DNA of 64,000 bases from Planococcus lenghuensis (GCF_001999905.1 NZ_CP019640.1:3266001-3330000); one strand, 5' to 3'; numbered from the stretch's first letter, positions 8,108 to 17,012 are shown. Program-made: numbers and translations. Notes: generated from the letters alone by a model not told the origin.

Positions 8108-9451
8108 CTATTCCTGAACTTGCTTTCTTCTTGTGAATACTGTGATGCCAGCAAGAGCCAGTACCGGCAATGTCCACAGGATCCAGTTCAGATTGTTTGA
8201 ATCAGCTGTGCCGCCCATACCGGTTTCAGGCATGCCCGGCATATCGTCGAACATTTCCGGGAACTGCTGGACAATTGCAGAGCTCAGCAGTTTGGCTGGC
8301 ATGAACATATGCGCATAGCCTTCACGTGCAATGGTCCATGTCTCTTCGTATTCACCTTCCACATAGCTGTTGAATGTGCCAAGTGCCTGTTCTACGTGTA
8401 CCTGTAACCCTTGGGAAAGCGTTTCTGCTTCCACACGGTCATTTGTTGCTACACTGATGAACTGGGAGAAATCTTCCCGGTACTGTTCCAATTGTTTCAG
8501 TGCTGCTTCTTTTTCTTCCGGATTATCATTGGCTACTGCTTCCACATACTCCATGAAGTACATGATGTGGTTGCTCCAGATATCATAGAACTTTTCTCCA
8601 GCTTCTTCTCCGTAGATCGAAGCGATGGCTGCTGCAAGCTGTTCTGTGTTTGCATTCAGCAATTCACGGTTGGCTTCGAAGCCAGGAGCGTCATCATAAT
8701 TGTTCTGCATCGCCTGCTGCAGAAGTGCAAAATGCTCGGCCAGCAGGAAATTGAAGTCTGTCCGCAGATTTGCTGCATCTGTCACTGCTTCGGTGTGATT
8801 GAACATGTCAGCAAATTGATCCGTATAAGCTTTAGAAAGCGACTTACTCACCGTATTCACCAGGTGTTCCATCGCTTCACTTTGAATCGTGTATGCTTCT
8901 TCATAGTCTTCAGCTACATAAGCATCATAGCTTCCTGTAACCTGATTGATATGTGTGGTCAGCACTTTTACTACTGTCTCTTCTGTCACACGGCCATTTG
9001 TCAGCCGTTCCTGGAATTCACCGGAAATATATGTGTATTCCTGCAGATTGTTGAATGCTTTCTGTCTTTCTTCTTCATTATCATTTGCTACCGCTTCCGC
9101 ATATTCCATAAAGTATCCGATATGATCCGTCCAGTTTTTGATGAACGTTTCCCCTGCCTCTTCACCATACAACTTAGTGATGGCTGCCTGGATATCATAG
9201 CCGTTCTGATACACGGCTTCCAATGCTTCCGCCGCATCCGGATCTCCGTTATATGCTTTACGCATCGCTGTAATGATCAAGTATGCATGCTCGGAAAAAA
9301 GGTGATCCGTGCTGGCTCTGAAATCAACGGCCGCTGTGTCTACTTCCGGCTCACTGTCCTGGTGATTGTCTGCAAGTACTGCTCCGCCGCCGATCGGCAC
9401 CAATAGAACCAGACTCATCAGTGCCACTGCAATGTTCTTAAGCTTCATCAA
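8108..9451 (-). CDS. Sorted surface protein with two repeated helical His-bearing domains
   Basis: A secreted protein of 447 residues that I cannot name. It has a signal peptide (residues 1-27, cut near VLADN), two homologous helical domains of about 180 residues, and a C-terminal MPETG motif followed by GMGG, a hydrophobic stretch (LPVLALAGITVF) and the basic tail RRKQVQE. Both domains share EHA/EHF, W-x-x-HI followed by a near-identical YFMEY-x-EAVANDN block, THI/VHV and EHL/AHM, so four His recur at equal positions, suggesting metal or cofactor binding (inference). The adjacent class F sortase is the likely anchoring enzyme. GGGAGG precedes the ATG; a SigB-like promoter lies about 100 bp upstream. 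Proteins of this look are sometimes labelled copper amine oxidase in databases, but no catalytic oxidase domain is visible. Confidence 0.8.
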   Translation of the reverse strand: MMKLKNIAVALMSLVLLVPIGGGAVLADNHQDSEPEVDTAAVDFRASTDHLFSEHAYLIITAMRKAYNGDPDAAEALEAVYQNGYDIQAAITKLYGEEAGETFIKNWTDHIGYFMEYAEAVANDNEEERQKAFNNLQEYTYISGEFQERLTNGRVTEETVVKVLTTHINQVTGSYDAYVAEDYEEAYTIQSEAMEHLVNTVSKSLSKAYTDQFADMFNHTEAVTDAANLRTDFNFLLAEHFALLQQAMQNNYDDAPGFEANRELLNANTEQLAAAIASIYGEEAGEKFYDIWSNHIMYFMEYVEAVANDNPEEKEAALKQLEQYREDFSQFISVATNDRVEAETLSQGLQVHVEQALGTFNSYVEGEYEETWTIAREGYAHMFMPAKLLSSAIVQQFPEMFDDMPGMPETGMGGTADSNNLNWILWTLPVLALAGITVFTRRKQVQE

Positions 9452-9546
9452 AAAACCTCCCTGATTTTTTTGATAGCTTCTGCTTTCCCATTATGTATAA
9501 CTAAGGCGACAGGTTGGAAATCAGTGCTACCGCTTACAAGATTAAA

Positions 9547-9571
9547 GTACCCCCTGAATTTTTTGATAAAC
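9547..9571 (-). promoter_or_regulatory. Possible SigB promoter of the surface-protein gene
   Basis: On the minus strand GTTTAT (9566-9571) is 13 bp from GGGTAC (9547-9552), close to the SigB consensus GTTTAA-N12-15-GGGTAT. It is correctly oriented and about 100 bp before the start codon. Confidence 0.45.
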
Positions 9572-9747
9572 TTTTAATTTGTATGTTAAAAATGTCATTG
9601 CCTTGTAATTCAACGCCCAGACTCTTGTACAATAATTAATATATACTGACCAGTGGGAGGATTAAGCAAAGCACCTTACCTCTTTTTCAACTGCAATTAA
9701 TAAACCCTCTTCAGTTGTCATTTTCATGCTGGCTGCAGTAAATATTT

Positions 9748-11109
9748 CTATTCTATTGCCTTCTTCAGATTATCGAACCTTTCTTCATTTCCTGTCACTT
9801 TTGCTAATGTCTCCAGTTTTCCGAGAAGCAGCCGCTTGTCGATATCATAGATGATGGCTTCCGGCACATTTTCGACTGTATTTTCCACGAAGCGCCAAAT
9901 ATCCGTATGACGGACCGATTCAGATGATTGGGCAAGCATCTGAAGAGCAGACACGATTTCCACAATGATCGGCAAATCCCCTTTAGCATAATGACGGATC
10001 AAGCCGAATCCTCTGTAAAGTGACTCCTCGAATCGCTGCTCCCGCGTGATGATCCGGACTTGTTCGTCTTCATCAGCCAAATAAGGAGTGAATGTGATGT
10101 ATTCATCAATTGTCTGCATAAGATAGGCCAATTGATAAATGGCATTGATGGCGGAACGGGGATCTCCATTCGCCATGGCTTTGATTGCGATCTCCGCCAG
10201 TTTGCTCATCGCTGCGTAATTATCCTGAATTTCCGTCTCCTTATTGCCAAACAAGATGAAGTGCTTATACGCTTCTTCGTCCACTTTGTCAGCCCCCGGT
10301 CCCCAGTAGGAAAACAGTGAATTCCCACTCAGTATGAAATCACCGATCCGTTTATGGAGCGCAATGACGATATCATCATTGCGGGCTTTTTCTACAATTC
10401 CCGGAAAATCCACAAGCTGAATGTATCCGGCATCCGCCGCTTTTACTGTCTTTTCCTGCTGGCGGTATTCCTCTTTTAAATCTCCGGGATGTTCCGTTTT
10501 CAGTTTTTCCATATCTTCAGTCAGGGATTTCCGAATGATGTCCTCAGAGATCTTCCGCATATTTCCCGTTACATTATGTACCTGCATCCAATAGATGGCA
10601 TGGTTGATGAAGAAAAGGAAATTGATCGCTGCGATGAACATGACGAGCACCGTCGTAAGGGGGACAAGAACAAACTCTTCCTGCTGGAAATTATTCATGA
10701 ACAGCAGGATAACCAGCACATAGACGAAACTGCCGTTGAAGACGCCGACGAAATTCTGCAGCTGCCGGGTCGATACAAAATCCTGCAGCATGCGGGGTGA
10801 AAACTGCCCGCTGAATGTAGTCAATACGACAAGCAGGATATTCAATGTGTAAGCAGCGAGCAGCAATAGCGAGCCGATCAATGTGCTTACCAGCAGCTGG
10901 GTTGTACTGAAGCTGAAGACGATAAAACCGGTCGGCAAGGCAATATTGAGCCCCAGATCGATAAACAATGTGGTGATCGCCAGCACGATGGCTGCAATGA
11001 CATATATCAACGGCACACGCCAAAGAGACATGCGCAATTCATATTTCCGCTGCCGTTTAGGCATCAGAAAGTACTTTCTGATTTCCCGCGGCAAGAATTT
11101 GGCTGGCAT
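9748..11109 (-). CDS. DUF2254-type membrane protein
   Basis: Predicted integral membrane protein of 453 residues with unknown function. Four hydrophobic segments lie in the N-terminal half (about 30-50, 65-95, 125-145 and 150-170), after a basic cytosolic start; the C-terminal 260 residues are soluble, with VQLVDFPGIV-like and IAIKAMANGDPRSAINAI blocks typical of DUF2254 proteins. GGGGGAG lies before the ATG. It is monocistronic, between the surface-protein gene and a divergent phosphatase gene. The family assignment is by overall pattern, so moderate confidence. Confidence 0.75.
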   Translation of the reverse strand: MPAKFLPREIRKYFLMPKRQRKYELRMSLWRVPLIYVIAAIVLAITTLFIDLGLNIALPTGFIVFSFSTTQLLVSTLIGSLLLLAAYTLNILLVVLTTFSGQFSPRMLQDFVSTRQLQNFVGVFNGSFVYVLVILLFMNNFQQEEFVLVPLTTVLVMFIAAINFLFFINHAIYWMQVHNVTGNMRKISEDIIRKSLTEDMEKLKTEHPGDLKEEYRQQEKTVKAADAGYIQLVDFPGIVEKARNDDIVIALHKRIGDFILSGNSLFSYWGPGADKVDEEAYKHFILFGNKETEIQDNYAAMSKLAEIAIKAMANGDPRSAINAIYQLAYLMQTIDEYITFTPYLADEDEQVRIITREQRFEESLYRGFGLIRHYAKGDLPIIVEIVSALQMLAQSSESVRHTDIWRFVENTVENVPEAIIYDIDKRLLLGKLETLAKVTGNEERFDNLKKAIE

Positions 11110-11291
11110 AGGCGGACTCCCCCTTCTGTTATTTTCGCAGCTGTCCGATAATTTCTGTATACCCCGCCAACAGACAGAATAAGATTATTTTCGTTACATG
11201 GAACCTGTTTGAATAATCGCCGCCTTGAACGATGCTTCATGGCATTGTACGCTATATAGCAAACGAGGCTGAAGAAGGGAAGTGAGGAAAA

Positions 11292-11822
11292 ATGGATAAA
11301 ACCGTGTATTTGCTCAGGCATTGTGCAGCTGCAGGCCAGGAACCATCGGCTGAACTGACTGAAGAAGGAAAAGAACAAGCTTTTCAACTTGTGCATTTTT
11401 TTAATGACCGGGGCATCAAGTGCATTCTTTCCAGCCCCTATACGCGAGCTGTGCAATCCGTCGAACCGCTGGCCAATCATCTCGGCCTTCCTTTACAGAC
11501 CGATGAGCGGCTGGCTGAACAGTGGTTGAAGTCGGGGAATATGAAAGAGTGGTTTGTGCGGATTAAAGAGTCAATTCAAAACAGAGAATTGGAAATGACC
11601 GGCGGCAAATCGATCGACGATTTGACAGCCGGCGCAATGGAGGTTTTTAAAGAGGCGCCGAACGGAACTGTTCTATGCATCCATGGCAATATAATGGGCC
11701 TGATGCTGAAACAGATCGACGGCGTGGCAGGATTCAAGGAATGGATCGGACTGTCGCACCCCGACGTGTACGAAGTGAACGTAAAAGACGGCAATTATCA
11801 CGTGAAAAGAATCTGGGAATAG
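11292..11822 (+). CDS. Histidine phosphatase family protein
   Basis: Member of the phosphoglycerate-mutase-like phosphatases, 176 residues. The catalytic motif near residue 8 reads LLRHCAAAG, an RHC variant of the usual RHG; SSPYTRAVQS near 55 gives the second Arg and CIHGNIMG near 128 the second catalytic His. The substrate is unknown; single-domain bacterial members usually act on small phosphorylated metabolites. GAAGGGAAGTGAGG precedes the ATG. It stands alone and ends at a hairpin shared with the convergent glycerophosphodiesterase gene. Confidence 0.85.
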   Translation: MDKTVYLLRHCAAAGQEPSAELTEEGKEQAFQLVHFFNDRGIKCILSSPYTRAVQSVEPLANHLGLPLQTDERLAEQWLKSGNMKEWFVRIKESIQNRELEMTGGKSIDDLTAGAMEVFKEAPNGTVLCIHGNIMGLMLKQIDGVAGFKEWIGLSHPDVYEVNVKDGNYHVKRIWE

Positions 11823-11825
11823 AAA

Positions 11826-11858
11826 AGGCCCGGCAGTTTTGCCGGACCATTGTTTTAT
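11826..11858. terminator. Bidirectional terminator
   Basis: Stem ccggca / tgccgg with loop GTTT lies between two convergent genes. T-rich sequence follows on the plus strand (ATTGTTTT) and TTTTC on the minus strand. Confidence 0.65.
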
Positions 11859-11860
11859 AG

Positions 11861-12598
11861 TTATACCTGAACCATCGCGGCTTCCCGTGTCCAAAGCTGG
11901 TCAGGGCGATTGGATGTGAAGAGAACATCGGCGCCATATGAAGCGATCCGGTCAGCTTCCGCCGGATCGTCCACTGTCCAGATGACAATTTCCGTGCCAT
12001 TGCGCACAAGGCTGTCAATCATCAGCTGATCAATGTATTCCGCATACATGGACACGGACGTCGCCTGGATTTCATTCACCTGCTCTGCCAGGAGAAGTGG
12101 AGACCCCATCATGACAAGTGTCCGGCTGATTTCAGGTGCGATTTTCATGCAGGTCTGGAGGCTTTTATGATCAAATGAAATAAGACTGCATTGGTCTTCG
12201 AGACCATATCGCCGAATCAGTTCAATTGTCTTCAGCTCGAGCCCGAGGTACAAATCGCCCACTTGCTTCAGCTCGATGTACAGCGGTTTTTGTCCGTTTA
12301 CGAGCTGCAGCACTTCTTCCAGCGTCGGGATTTCCTCCCCTGCAAATTGCTCATCAAACCAGCTGCCTGCATCGAGCGCTTTCAGTTCAGCCAGTGTTTT
12401 ATTTTTCAGCGCACCGGTTCCGTTCGTAGTGCGGTCGAGTATTTTATCATGAAAGACAATCGGAACGCCGTCCTTCGTCAGTTGAATATCGATTTCAATC
12501 GCATGGATCTTCGGTTCTTCCAATGCCAGTTTAATTGAACTTAATGTGTTTTCCGGTGCAATTCCTGACCAGCCGCGATGAGCCATCAGCGTCTCCAC
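11861..12598 (-). CDS. Glycerophosphodiester phosphodiesterase
   Basis: Hydrolyses glycerophosphodiesters to glycerol-3-phosphate and an alcohol; without a signal peptide it is a cytosolic UgpQ-like form. The product has about 245 residues. The N-terminal MAHRGWSGIAPENT holds catalytic His and Arg and the metal ligand Glu; EIDIQLTKDGVPIVFHD near 45 supplies the remaining Glu, Asp and His. The C-terminal WTVDDPAEADRIASYGADVLFTS closes the TIM barrel. The GTG at 12598 sits behind GAGGGGA; an ATG at 12586 (MAHRG) behind TGGAG is an alternative. The longest frame to 12652 runs across the ribosome binding site and is rejected. Confidence 0.9.
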   Translation of the reverse strand: METLMAHRGWSGIAPENTLSSIKLALEEPKIHAIEIDIQLTKDGVPIVFHDKILDRTTNGTGALKNKTLAELKALDAGSWFDEQFAGEEIPTLEEVLQLVNGQKPLYIELKQVGDLYLGLELKTIELIRRYGLEDQCSLISFDHKSLQTCMKIAPEISRTLVMMGSPLLLAEQVNEIQATSVSMYAEYIDQLMIDSLVRNGTEIVIWTVDDPAEADRIASYGADVLFTSNRPDQLWTREAAMVQV

Positions 12599-13000
12599 AA
12601 CAGTTCCCCTCTCATTAGTTAAAGGTTTCTTTCCACTGCCTATTATAATCACTGTTTGTTAATTGCATATGTACGAATTGTAAAGATTTTATGACGGCGC
12701 GTTGAACCTTGTCCGGAGACGAAATCCATACAACGATACATATGAAAACCAATAGTACAATAGAAATCAACGGTTGAAAAGAGGAAATTTCAAACGAAAT
12801 TACCTTTCTGCCGTGTGGACTGCCAGCTTTTCCGTTCTCCGCTCTTCCCTTGTGTTTATAACAGGACTGGGTTCTTGCTAAAAGCCAGTTGCTTTTGCTT
12901 CAAGCTCCTCCAAATCAGAAAAAAATCGCCTCCGGCTTCAGTCCTGCTGAATAGATTGGTATAACAAAAAACAGCTATCCGCACCGGATAACTGCTCTGA
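12599..13000. other. Intergenic region before glycerophosphodiesterase
   Basis: About 400 bp with no supportable gene. It contains a TATAAT near the glycerophosphodiesterase start (complement around 12645), the HAD-gene terminator at 12964-12993 and a small inverted repeat AATTTC-AAAC-GAAATT near 12786. A minus-strand frame crossing 12856-13038 reads through the terminator and is rejected. Confidence 0.5.
12964..12993 (-). terminator. Terminator of the HAD phosphatase gene
   Basis: On the minus strand, stem cagttatccg / cggatagctg followed by TTTTTTG, just after the stop codon. Confidence 0.85.
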
Positions 13001-13672
13001 TCACCAGTTCGGATTTGCTCGTTCTTTGAGTTCATCAATTACATCACTGAAACTCCTCTCAGCCATCGAATTCAGCCGGAGAACATACCCTTCGAACGGC
13101 AGGTCAGCCGTCACCACACTCGGCACAATCACACAATCCAAGCCGGCACTCACTGCCGCCTTACAGCCATTCACCGAGTCTTCGAATGCAATCGCCTGCT
13201 CCGACTGCAGCCCCAGCGCTTCAACTGCTTTTACATACAATTCCGGCGCCGGCTTCACTCGTTCGACATCATCCCGGGTCACCAGTACCTCAAAGTATGA
13301 CATCAAGCCGAGTGCTGTCAGGAAATGCGTCGCCCAGGCCCTGGAAGAACTCGTTGCCAGCGCAACCCGGTAACCTTGCCGCTTTGCCTCTGCTAAATAG
13401 TCCGCCACGCCTTCACGGGCGACCGGATTTTTCATCTTTTCATCGACCAGCCGGGCAGCCTGCGCTTCAATCTCTTCAAATCCGGCCCTGTTGCCGATCA
13501 ATTCCCGGAAAACTCCATAGAGCACGTCATCGGTCGTGCCGACGCATTCCGCAAAACGGGCAAGCGGCAAGTCCGCTCCATAGGAAGCCACTACCTCTTT
13601 GTATGCTTCAAACCATGCCACTTCCGTATCGATAATCAGCCCGTCAAAATCAAATACGACTCCTTTTATCAT
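13001..13672 (-). CDS. HAD family phosphatase (beta-phosphoglucomutase-like)
   Basis: HAD hydrolase of the PgmB/YhcW-like subgroup, 223 residues, probably acting on a small sugar phosphate. Motif I is VFDFDGLIIDTE at residues 7-18 with both catalytic Asp; motif II LATSSS near 108; the Lys of motif III is in DDVERVKPAPELY near 138; motif IV is FEDSVNGCKAA near 163. An alpha-helical cap lies between motif I and II. The ATG at 13672 begins MIKGVVFDF; an earlier in-frame ATG at 13702 has a poorer context. It follows the macrodomain gene by about 60 bp in the same direction and may be co-transcribed. Confidence 0.88.
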   Translation of the reverse strand: MIKGVVFDFDGLIIDTEVAWFEAYKEVVASYGADLPLARFAECVGTTDDVLYGVFRELIGNRAGFEEIEAQAARLVDEKMKNPVAREGVADYLAEAKRQGYRVALATSSSRAWATHFLTALGLMSYFEVLVTRDDVERVKPAPELYVKAVEALGLQSEQAIAFEDSVNGCKAAVSAGLDCVIVPSVVTADLPFEGYVLRLNSMAERSFSDVIDELKERANPNW

Positions 13673-13733
13673 GCCGTTTCCCACTCTCCTGTCGATAATC
13701 AATAATGCATAATCTCTGGCAGAAGTTGCAGCG

Positions 13734-14282
13734 TCAGTCCATAAGCTTTTTCAGCGCAGCCTCATACACCTCATAATCACTTTGAGAAAACAGGGTCATC
13801 ACCACTTCGCCGAATTCCCGGCTATCCAGAAATTCAACGATCGTTGAGAGCGCCACAGTCGCTGCCCGGTCAATGGGAAACCGGTAAATCCCGGTTGAAA
13901 TTGAGGGGAAGGAAATGCTGTGGATTCCATGCGCCGCCGCAAGCTGCAACGAATTGCGGTAGCAGTCTGCAAGCAGCTTATCCTTCCCTTCTTTGCCGCT
14001 CCACACCGGACCGACCGTATGAATCACGAAGCTTGCCGGCAGCCTGTACCCTTTTGTGATGACCGCTTTCCCGGTCGGCAGCTTCTCTCCGTTCAGCTGT
14101 TCCTGCCGGATTTGCCGGCATTCCGCGAGCAGTTCCGGCCCTGCCGCCCGGTGGATGGCACCATCAACTCCACCGCCACCGAGCAGGGTGCCATTTGCGG
14201 CGTTGACAATCGCTTCGGTTTCCTGTTTCGTAATATCGCCGGTTATCAATTTCAATGCATTGCCGTTTATCTCTATTTGCAT
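13734..14282 (-). CDS. Macrodomain protein (O-acetyl-ADP-ribose deacetylase-like)
   Basis: Binds ADP-ribose derivatives and probably removes the acetyl group of O-acetyl-ADP-ribose, as YmdB/MacroD members do. The 182 residues form one macrodomain: GDITKQETEAIVNAANGTLLGGGGVDGAIHRAAG spans residues 15-48 in three blocks, with the substrate-binding Asn-Ala-Ala-Asn and the Gly-rich loop with catalytic Asp; HTVGPVW near 87 and SISTGIYRFP near 128 complete the pocket. AGGAAAGGGG precedes the ATG. It is upstream of the HAD phosphatase gene. Confidence 0.92.
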   Translation of the reverse strand: MQIEINGNALKLITGDITKQETEAIVNAANGTLLGGGGVDGAIHRAAGPELLAECRQIRQEQLNGEKLPTGKAVITKGYRLPASFVIHTVGPVWSGKEGKDKLLADCYRNSLQLAAAHGIHSISFPSISTGIYRFPIDRAATVALSTIVEFLDSREFGEVVMTLFSQSDYEVYEAALKKLMD

Positions 14283-14379
14283 ATGCTTACCCCTTTCCTT
14301 ATTCCTTGTTCGTTACCTTACCCGGAAACGGAAATCGGAAAAACTGAAAGAGTGCTGGCAGTCTTCACTTTACTGAAAT

Positions 14380-14409
14380 GAAAAAAGAACAGCCTTAACT
14401 TGACTGTTC
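14380..14409 (-). terminator. Terminator of the LysE-family gene
   Basis: Minus-strand stem gaacag / ctgttc with an 11-nt loop followed by TTTTTT. Confidence 0.75.
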
Positions 14410-14418
14410 CTGATTTGT

Positions 14419-15042
14419 TCATTTTTCACCGAACGCAATGCTGATGCCGATCAAGGTGAAAAGCGCTCCCTGTAAGACGTTCAATTTTCTGGACATCGCT
14501 GGACTGCGGTTCAAGAACCGCCCGATTTCACCTGCAAAAACGCTGATCAGCGAAAAGATGACAAGTGCCTGGATAATGAAGAGAAAACCATAGCCGATCA
14601 TCTGCAGGCTGATGCTGCCTGCACTGTAATCGATGAACTGCGGGAAAAGCGCCAGGAAAAACAGCGAGACTTTCGGATTCAGCAAGTTCATGATGACGCC
14701 CCGCTTATACAGCGACGGATAGTCAAGCGCACGTCTGGCCTTTAGATCAAAGCTGCCGCCTCCCGCCCGGAACGATTGACAGGCAAGATACAGCAAATAA
14801 GCGGCGCCTGCATACTTCACGATCGCAAAAGCAACCGCCGACTGATAGACGATGGCGGAAATTCCGATGGCTGCCGCTGTGATGTGGGCAATAAGCCCAC
14901 TGCATAACCCGAGTGCCGTCGCAATGCCCGCCTTTTTATCCTGCGCAATGCTCTGGGCCAGCACGAACAGATTATCGGGTCCAGGCATAAGCGTCAATAG
15001 TACCGCCGCTCCGAGGAATGAGATGACCGATGTCAGATCCAT
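14419..15042 (-). CDS. LysE/RhtB family amino acid exporter
   Basis: Integral membrane protein of 207 residues with about six hydrophobic segments. The LysE signature near residue 17 reads LMPGPDNLFVLAQS, followed by a Gly-rich second helix. RGVIMNLLNPKVSLFFLALFPQF near 110 in two blocks is the second conserved region, with the Asn-Pro-Lys typical of the family. It probably exports an amino acid or related amine. The ATG at 15042 lies behind AAAGGAAGCGG; the frame continues to a non-ATG codon at 15060 and is trimmed. Monocistronic with its own terminator. Confidence 0.9.
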   Translation of the reverse strand: MDLTSVISFLGAAVLLTLMPGPDNLFVLAQSIAQDKKAGIATALGLCSGLIAHITAAAIGISAIVYQSAVAFAIVKYAGAAYLLYLACQSFRAGGGSFDLKARRALDYPSLYKRGVIMNLLNPKVSLFFLALFPQFIDYSAGSISLQMIGYGFLFIIQALVIFSLISVFAGEIGRFLNRSPAMSRKLNVLQGALFTLIGISIAFGEK

Positions 15043-15170
15043 ATCGCCGCTTCCTTTCAAAATGAGTTGGAGTCATTATAGCAGAAGAACACCGGATGCA
15101 CGTTGCTGAAAAAGAAAAATCCGCAAAAAAACAGAGGGCGGATTAACCTTGCCCCCAGTCTGATATCAAG

Positions 15171-16076
15171 TCATTCATCTTGTTCCTTCATTTGTTCGCG
15201 GATCCCGCCTGAAACGCCGGTTCCTTCCGCCATCGGTTCATGCAATGCCCCCGACGTCGGACCGGCAGGCGGTGCCTGCTGGATGAGTTTCTGCACATAT
15301 TTGGCATTGAGAGTTTCCGTCGATTTCGGCAGGAATTTATGTGAAAGGACCGTACCTGACACTTTCGTTTCCACATCGACGCTTTTCTGCGGCTTATCGA
15401 TGAGTCCAATCAGAACCTCGACCACGACTTCCGGTCCGTCCATCGGTTTCAGCTGTGCCCGGTGGCCGGTGTAATTGCCGGTATGGATGAACCAGGGAGT
15501 GTCCGTCGCCCAAGGATGCAGCGTGCATACATGGATATCGCCATAGCCTTCAAGCGCAATTTCCTCATGCAGCGCTTCTGTCAGTCCGGTCACTGCAAAT
15601 TTCGTCGCGCTGTATGGCATATAGTACGGAAACGGAATCCGGCTGGCGATCGATCCGGTATTGATCAGCGTCCCGTACCCCTGTTCCTTGAACTGGCGCA
15701 AGGCGAAATGGCTGCCGATCACCATGCCGAAGACGTTGATTTCGACGACCCGCCGCATATCTTCTGCCGGCACTTCCGTGTAAGGCCCGATCAGTCCGAT
15801 CGCCGCGTTGTTGATCCACACATCGATCTTGCCGAATTTGTCCATCGCCGTCCGGTACAGCCGCTCCACATCTTCTTCCTTACTGACATCCGCTGTCACA
15901 GCTGTTGCATTCGGACCCAATTCGGCCGCCATGTCTTCAATCACTTCCGTCCGGCGGGCTGCGAATATTACGCTGGCCCCTTCTTTTATCAGCTGTTCTG
16001 TCACGCCCCGTCCGATGCCGCTCGAGGCCCCGGCGATGACGACGGTCAGCCCGTCGCGCGATTTTGTCTCTGCCAT
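15171..16076 (-). CDS. Short-chain dehydrogenase/reductase (copy 1 of 3)
   Basis: NAD(P)-dependent oxidoreductase with a Rossmann fold, 301 residues; substrate unknown. The cofactor loop GASSGIGRG is at residues 16-24, NNAAIG near 90, the catalytic Ser in NTGSIASR near 140 and Tyr-x-x-x-Lys in YSATKFA near 155. After the usual SDR core a 50-residue tail ends in SGALHEPMAEGTGVSGG, a pattern shared with the next two upstream genes. GGGAGG precedes the ATG. It is the last gene of a same-direction set of three paralogues separated by 15-16 bp. Confidence 0.9.
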   Translation of the reverse strand: MAETKSRDGLTVVIAGASSGIGRGVTEQLIKEGASVIFAARRTEVIEDMAAELGPNATAVTADVSKEEDVERLYRTAMDKFGKIDVWINNAAIGLIGPYTEVPAEDMRRVVEINVFGMVIGSHFALRQFKEQGYGTLINTGSIASRIPFPYYMPYSATKFAVTGLTEALHEEIALEGYGDIHVCTLHPWATDTPWFIHTGNYTGHRAQLKPMDGPEVVVEVLIGLIDKPQKSVDVETKVSGTVLSHKFLPKSTETLNAKYVQKLIQQAPPAGPTSGALHEPMAEGTGVSGGIREQMKEQDE

Positions 16077-16091
16077 TCTGTTCCCTCCCGT

Positions 16092-17012
16092 CTAGTCATC
16101 CTTCTTCCCTGCATCTTCTTTCCGTCTCCTGTCCCGGTTGCCGCCGGAAACGTCCACACCTTCCGGAATCGCTTCGTGAAGGCTGCCCGCTGTATTTTCT
16201 GCGGGCGGTGCCGCCTGAAGCAATTCCCACAGAATCAGGCCGGTCATCCTGTCGGTGAATCCCGGCACCACATTGTGGCCTGCCACCACGGCTTTCGATT
16301 TGATGCCGACTTCCACGCTTTCCGCCGGTTCACCGATCAGGCCGATCACCGTATCAATGACGATTTCCGGATCATCCATTGGCCACACATCGATCTGATG
16401 GCCGGTGTAATTGCCGGCATGCGTTGTCCACGGCGTATCTGTGACCCACGGGTGTACCGAACTGATATGAATATCATCATAGCCTTCCGCTTCCATTTCC
16501 TGATGAAGCCCGGCTGTCAGTCCTGCAATTCCGCGTTTCGTCGCGCTATAGACGGCACCGAACGGCATCGGCACTTTGCTAATGAATGAAGACATATTGA
16601 TGAGCGTGCCGTGCCGGGTCTCCTTAAAGTGGCGAAGCGCACAGCGGCTGCCGATCATCATGCCGAACAAATTCGTCTCCACCATGCGGAGTTGATCACG
16701 CAGCGGGATTTCAGTGAATGAGCCAAGTGCTCCGAGCCCCGCATTATTGATCCACACATCCAGCCGGCCAAACGCGGACAGCGCTGTTTCAGTTAATCGG
16801 CTCATGTCTTCTTCCTTGCTGACATCCGTCGTTACTGCAATAGCGTTCGGACCGATTTCCTGCGCCATCCCCTCGATCAAATACGTTCTGCGCGCTGCCA
16901 GTACGACATTCGCGCCTTCTTCCGCCAGCCGCAGAGCAATCCCTTTTCCGAATCCGCTCGATGCGCCGGTGATGACCACCGTCAGCCCTTCTCTGGATCT
17001 CCTGTTTGACAC
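16092..17012 (-). CDS. Short-chain dehydrogenase/reductase (copy 2 of 3)
   Basis: Middle member of the three tandem paralogous SDR genes; about 306 residues. It has GASSGFGKG near residue 15, NNAGLG near 88, the catalytic NMSSFISK near 138 and Tyr-x-x-x-Lys in YSATKRG near 153. The tail ends AGSLHEAIPEGVDVSGG followed by a very basic end (RDRRRKEDAGKKDD). The GTG at 17012 is preceded by GGAGG; a longer frame to 17105 would run deep into the upstream gene and is rejected. Substrate unknown; co-transcription with the neighbours is likely. Confidence 0.88.
   Translation of the reverse strand: MSNRRSREGLTVVITGASSGFGKGIALRLAEEGANVVLAARRTYLIEGMAQEIGPNAIAVTTDVSKEEDMSRLTETALSAFGRLDVWINNAGLGALGSFTEIPLRDQLRMVETNLFGMMIGSRCALRHFKETRHGTLINMSSFISKVPMPFGAVYSATKRGIAGLTAGLHQEMEAEGYDDIHISSVHPWVTDTPWTTHAGNYTGHQIDVWPMDDPEIVIDTVIGLIGEPAESVEVGIKSKAVVAGHNVVPGFTDRMTGLILWELLQAAPPAENTAGSLHEAIPEGVDVSGGNRDRRRKEDAGKKDD

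Noticed and set aside
8411-9406. 331-codon plus-strand frame opposite the surface protein
   Set aside because: Antisense shadow with abnormal Cys/Phe/Ile composition and no translation signals.
9610-9665. Possible TetR-type operator (TATACTGACCAGT) with a ribosome binding site-like GGGAGG on the plus strand
   Set aside because: No reading frame follows; the palindrome is short and imperfect. It may be the trace of a lost gene, but the evidence is too thin.
12785-12801. Short inverted repeat AATTTC-AAAC-GAAATT
   Set aside because: Only six-bp arms in AT-rich DNA without a nearby start codon on either side; expected by chance.
15462-16589. 375-codon plus-strand frame opposite the SDR genes
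   Set aside because: It runs antisense across two real genes with intact SDR motifs and has no recognisable protein features; its repeats mirror the paralogy of the SDR genes.
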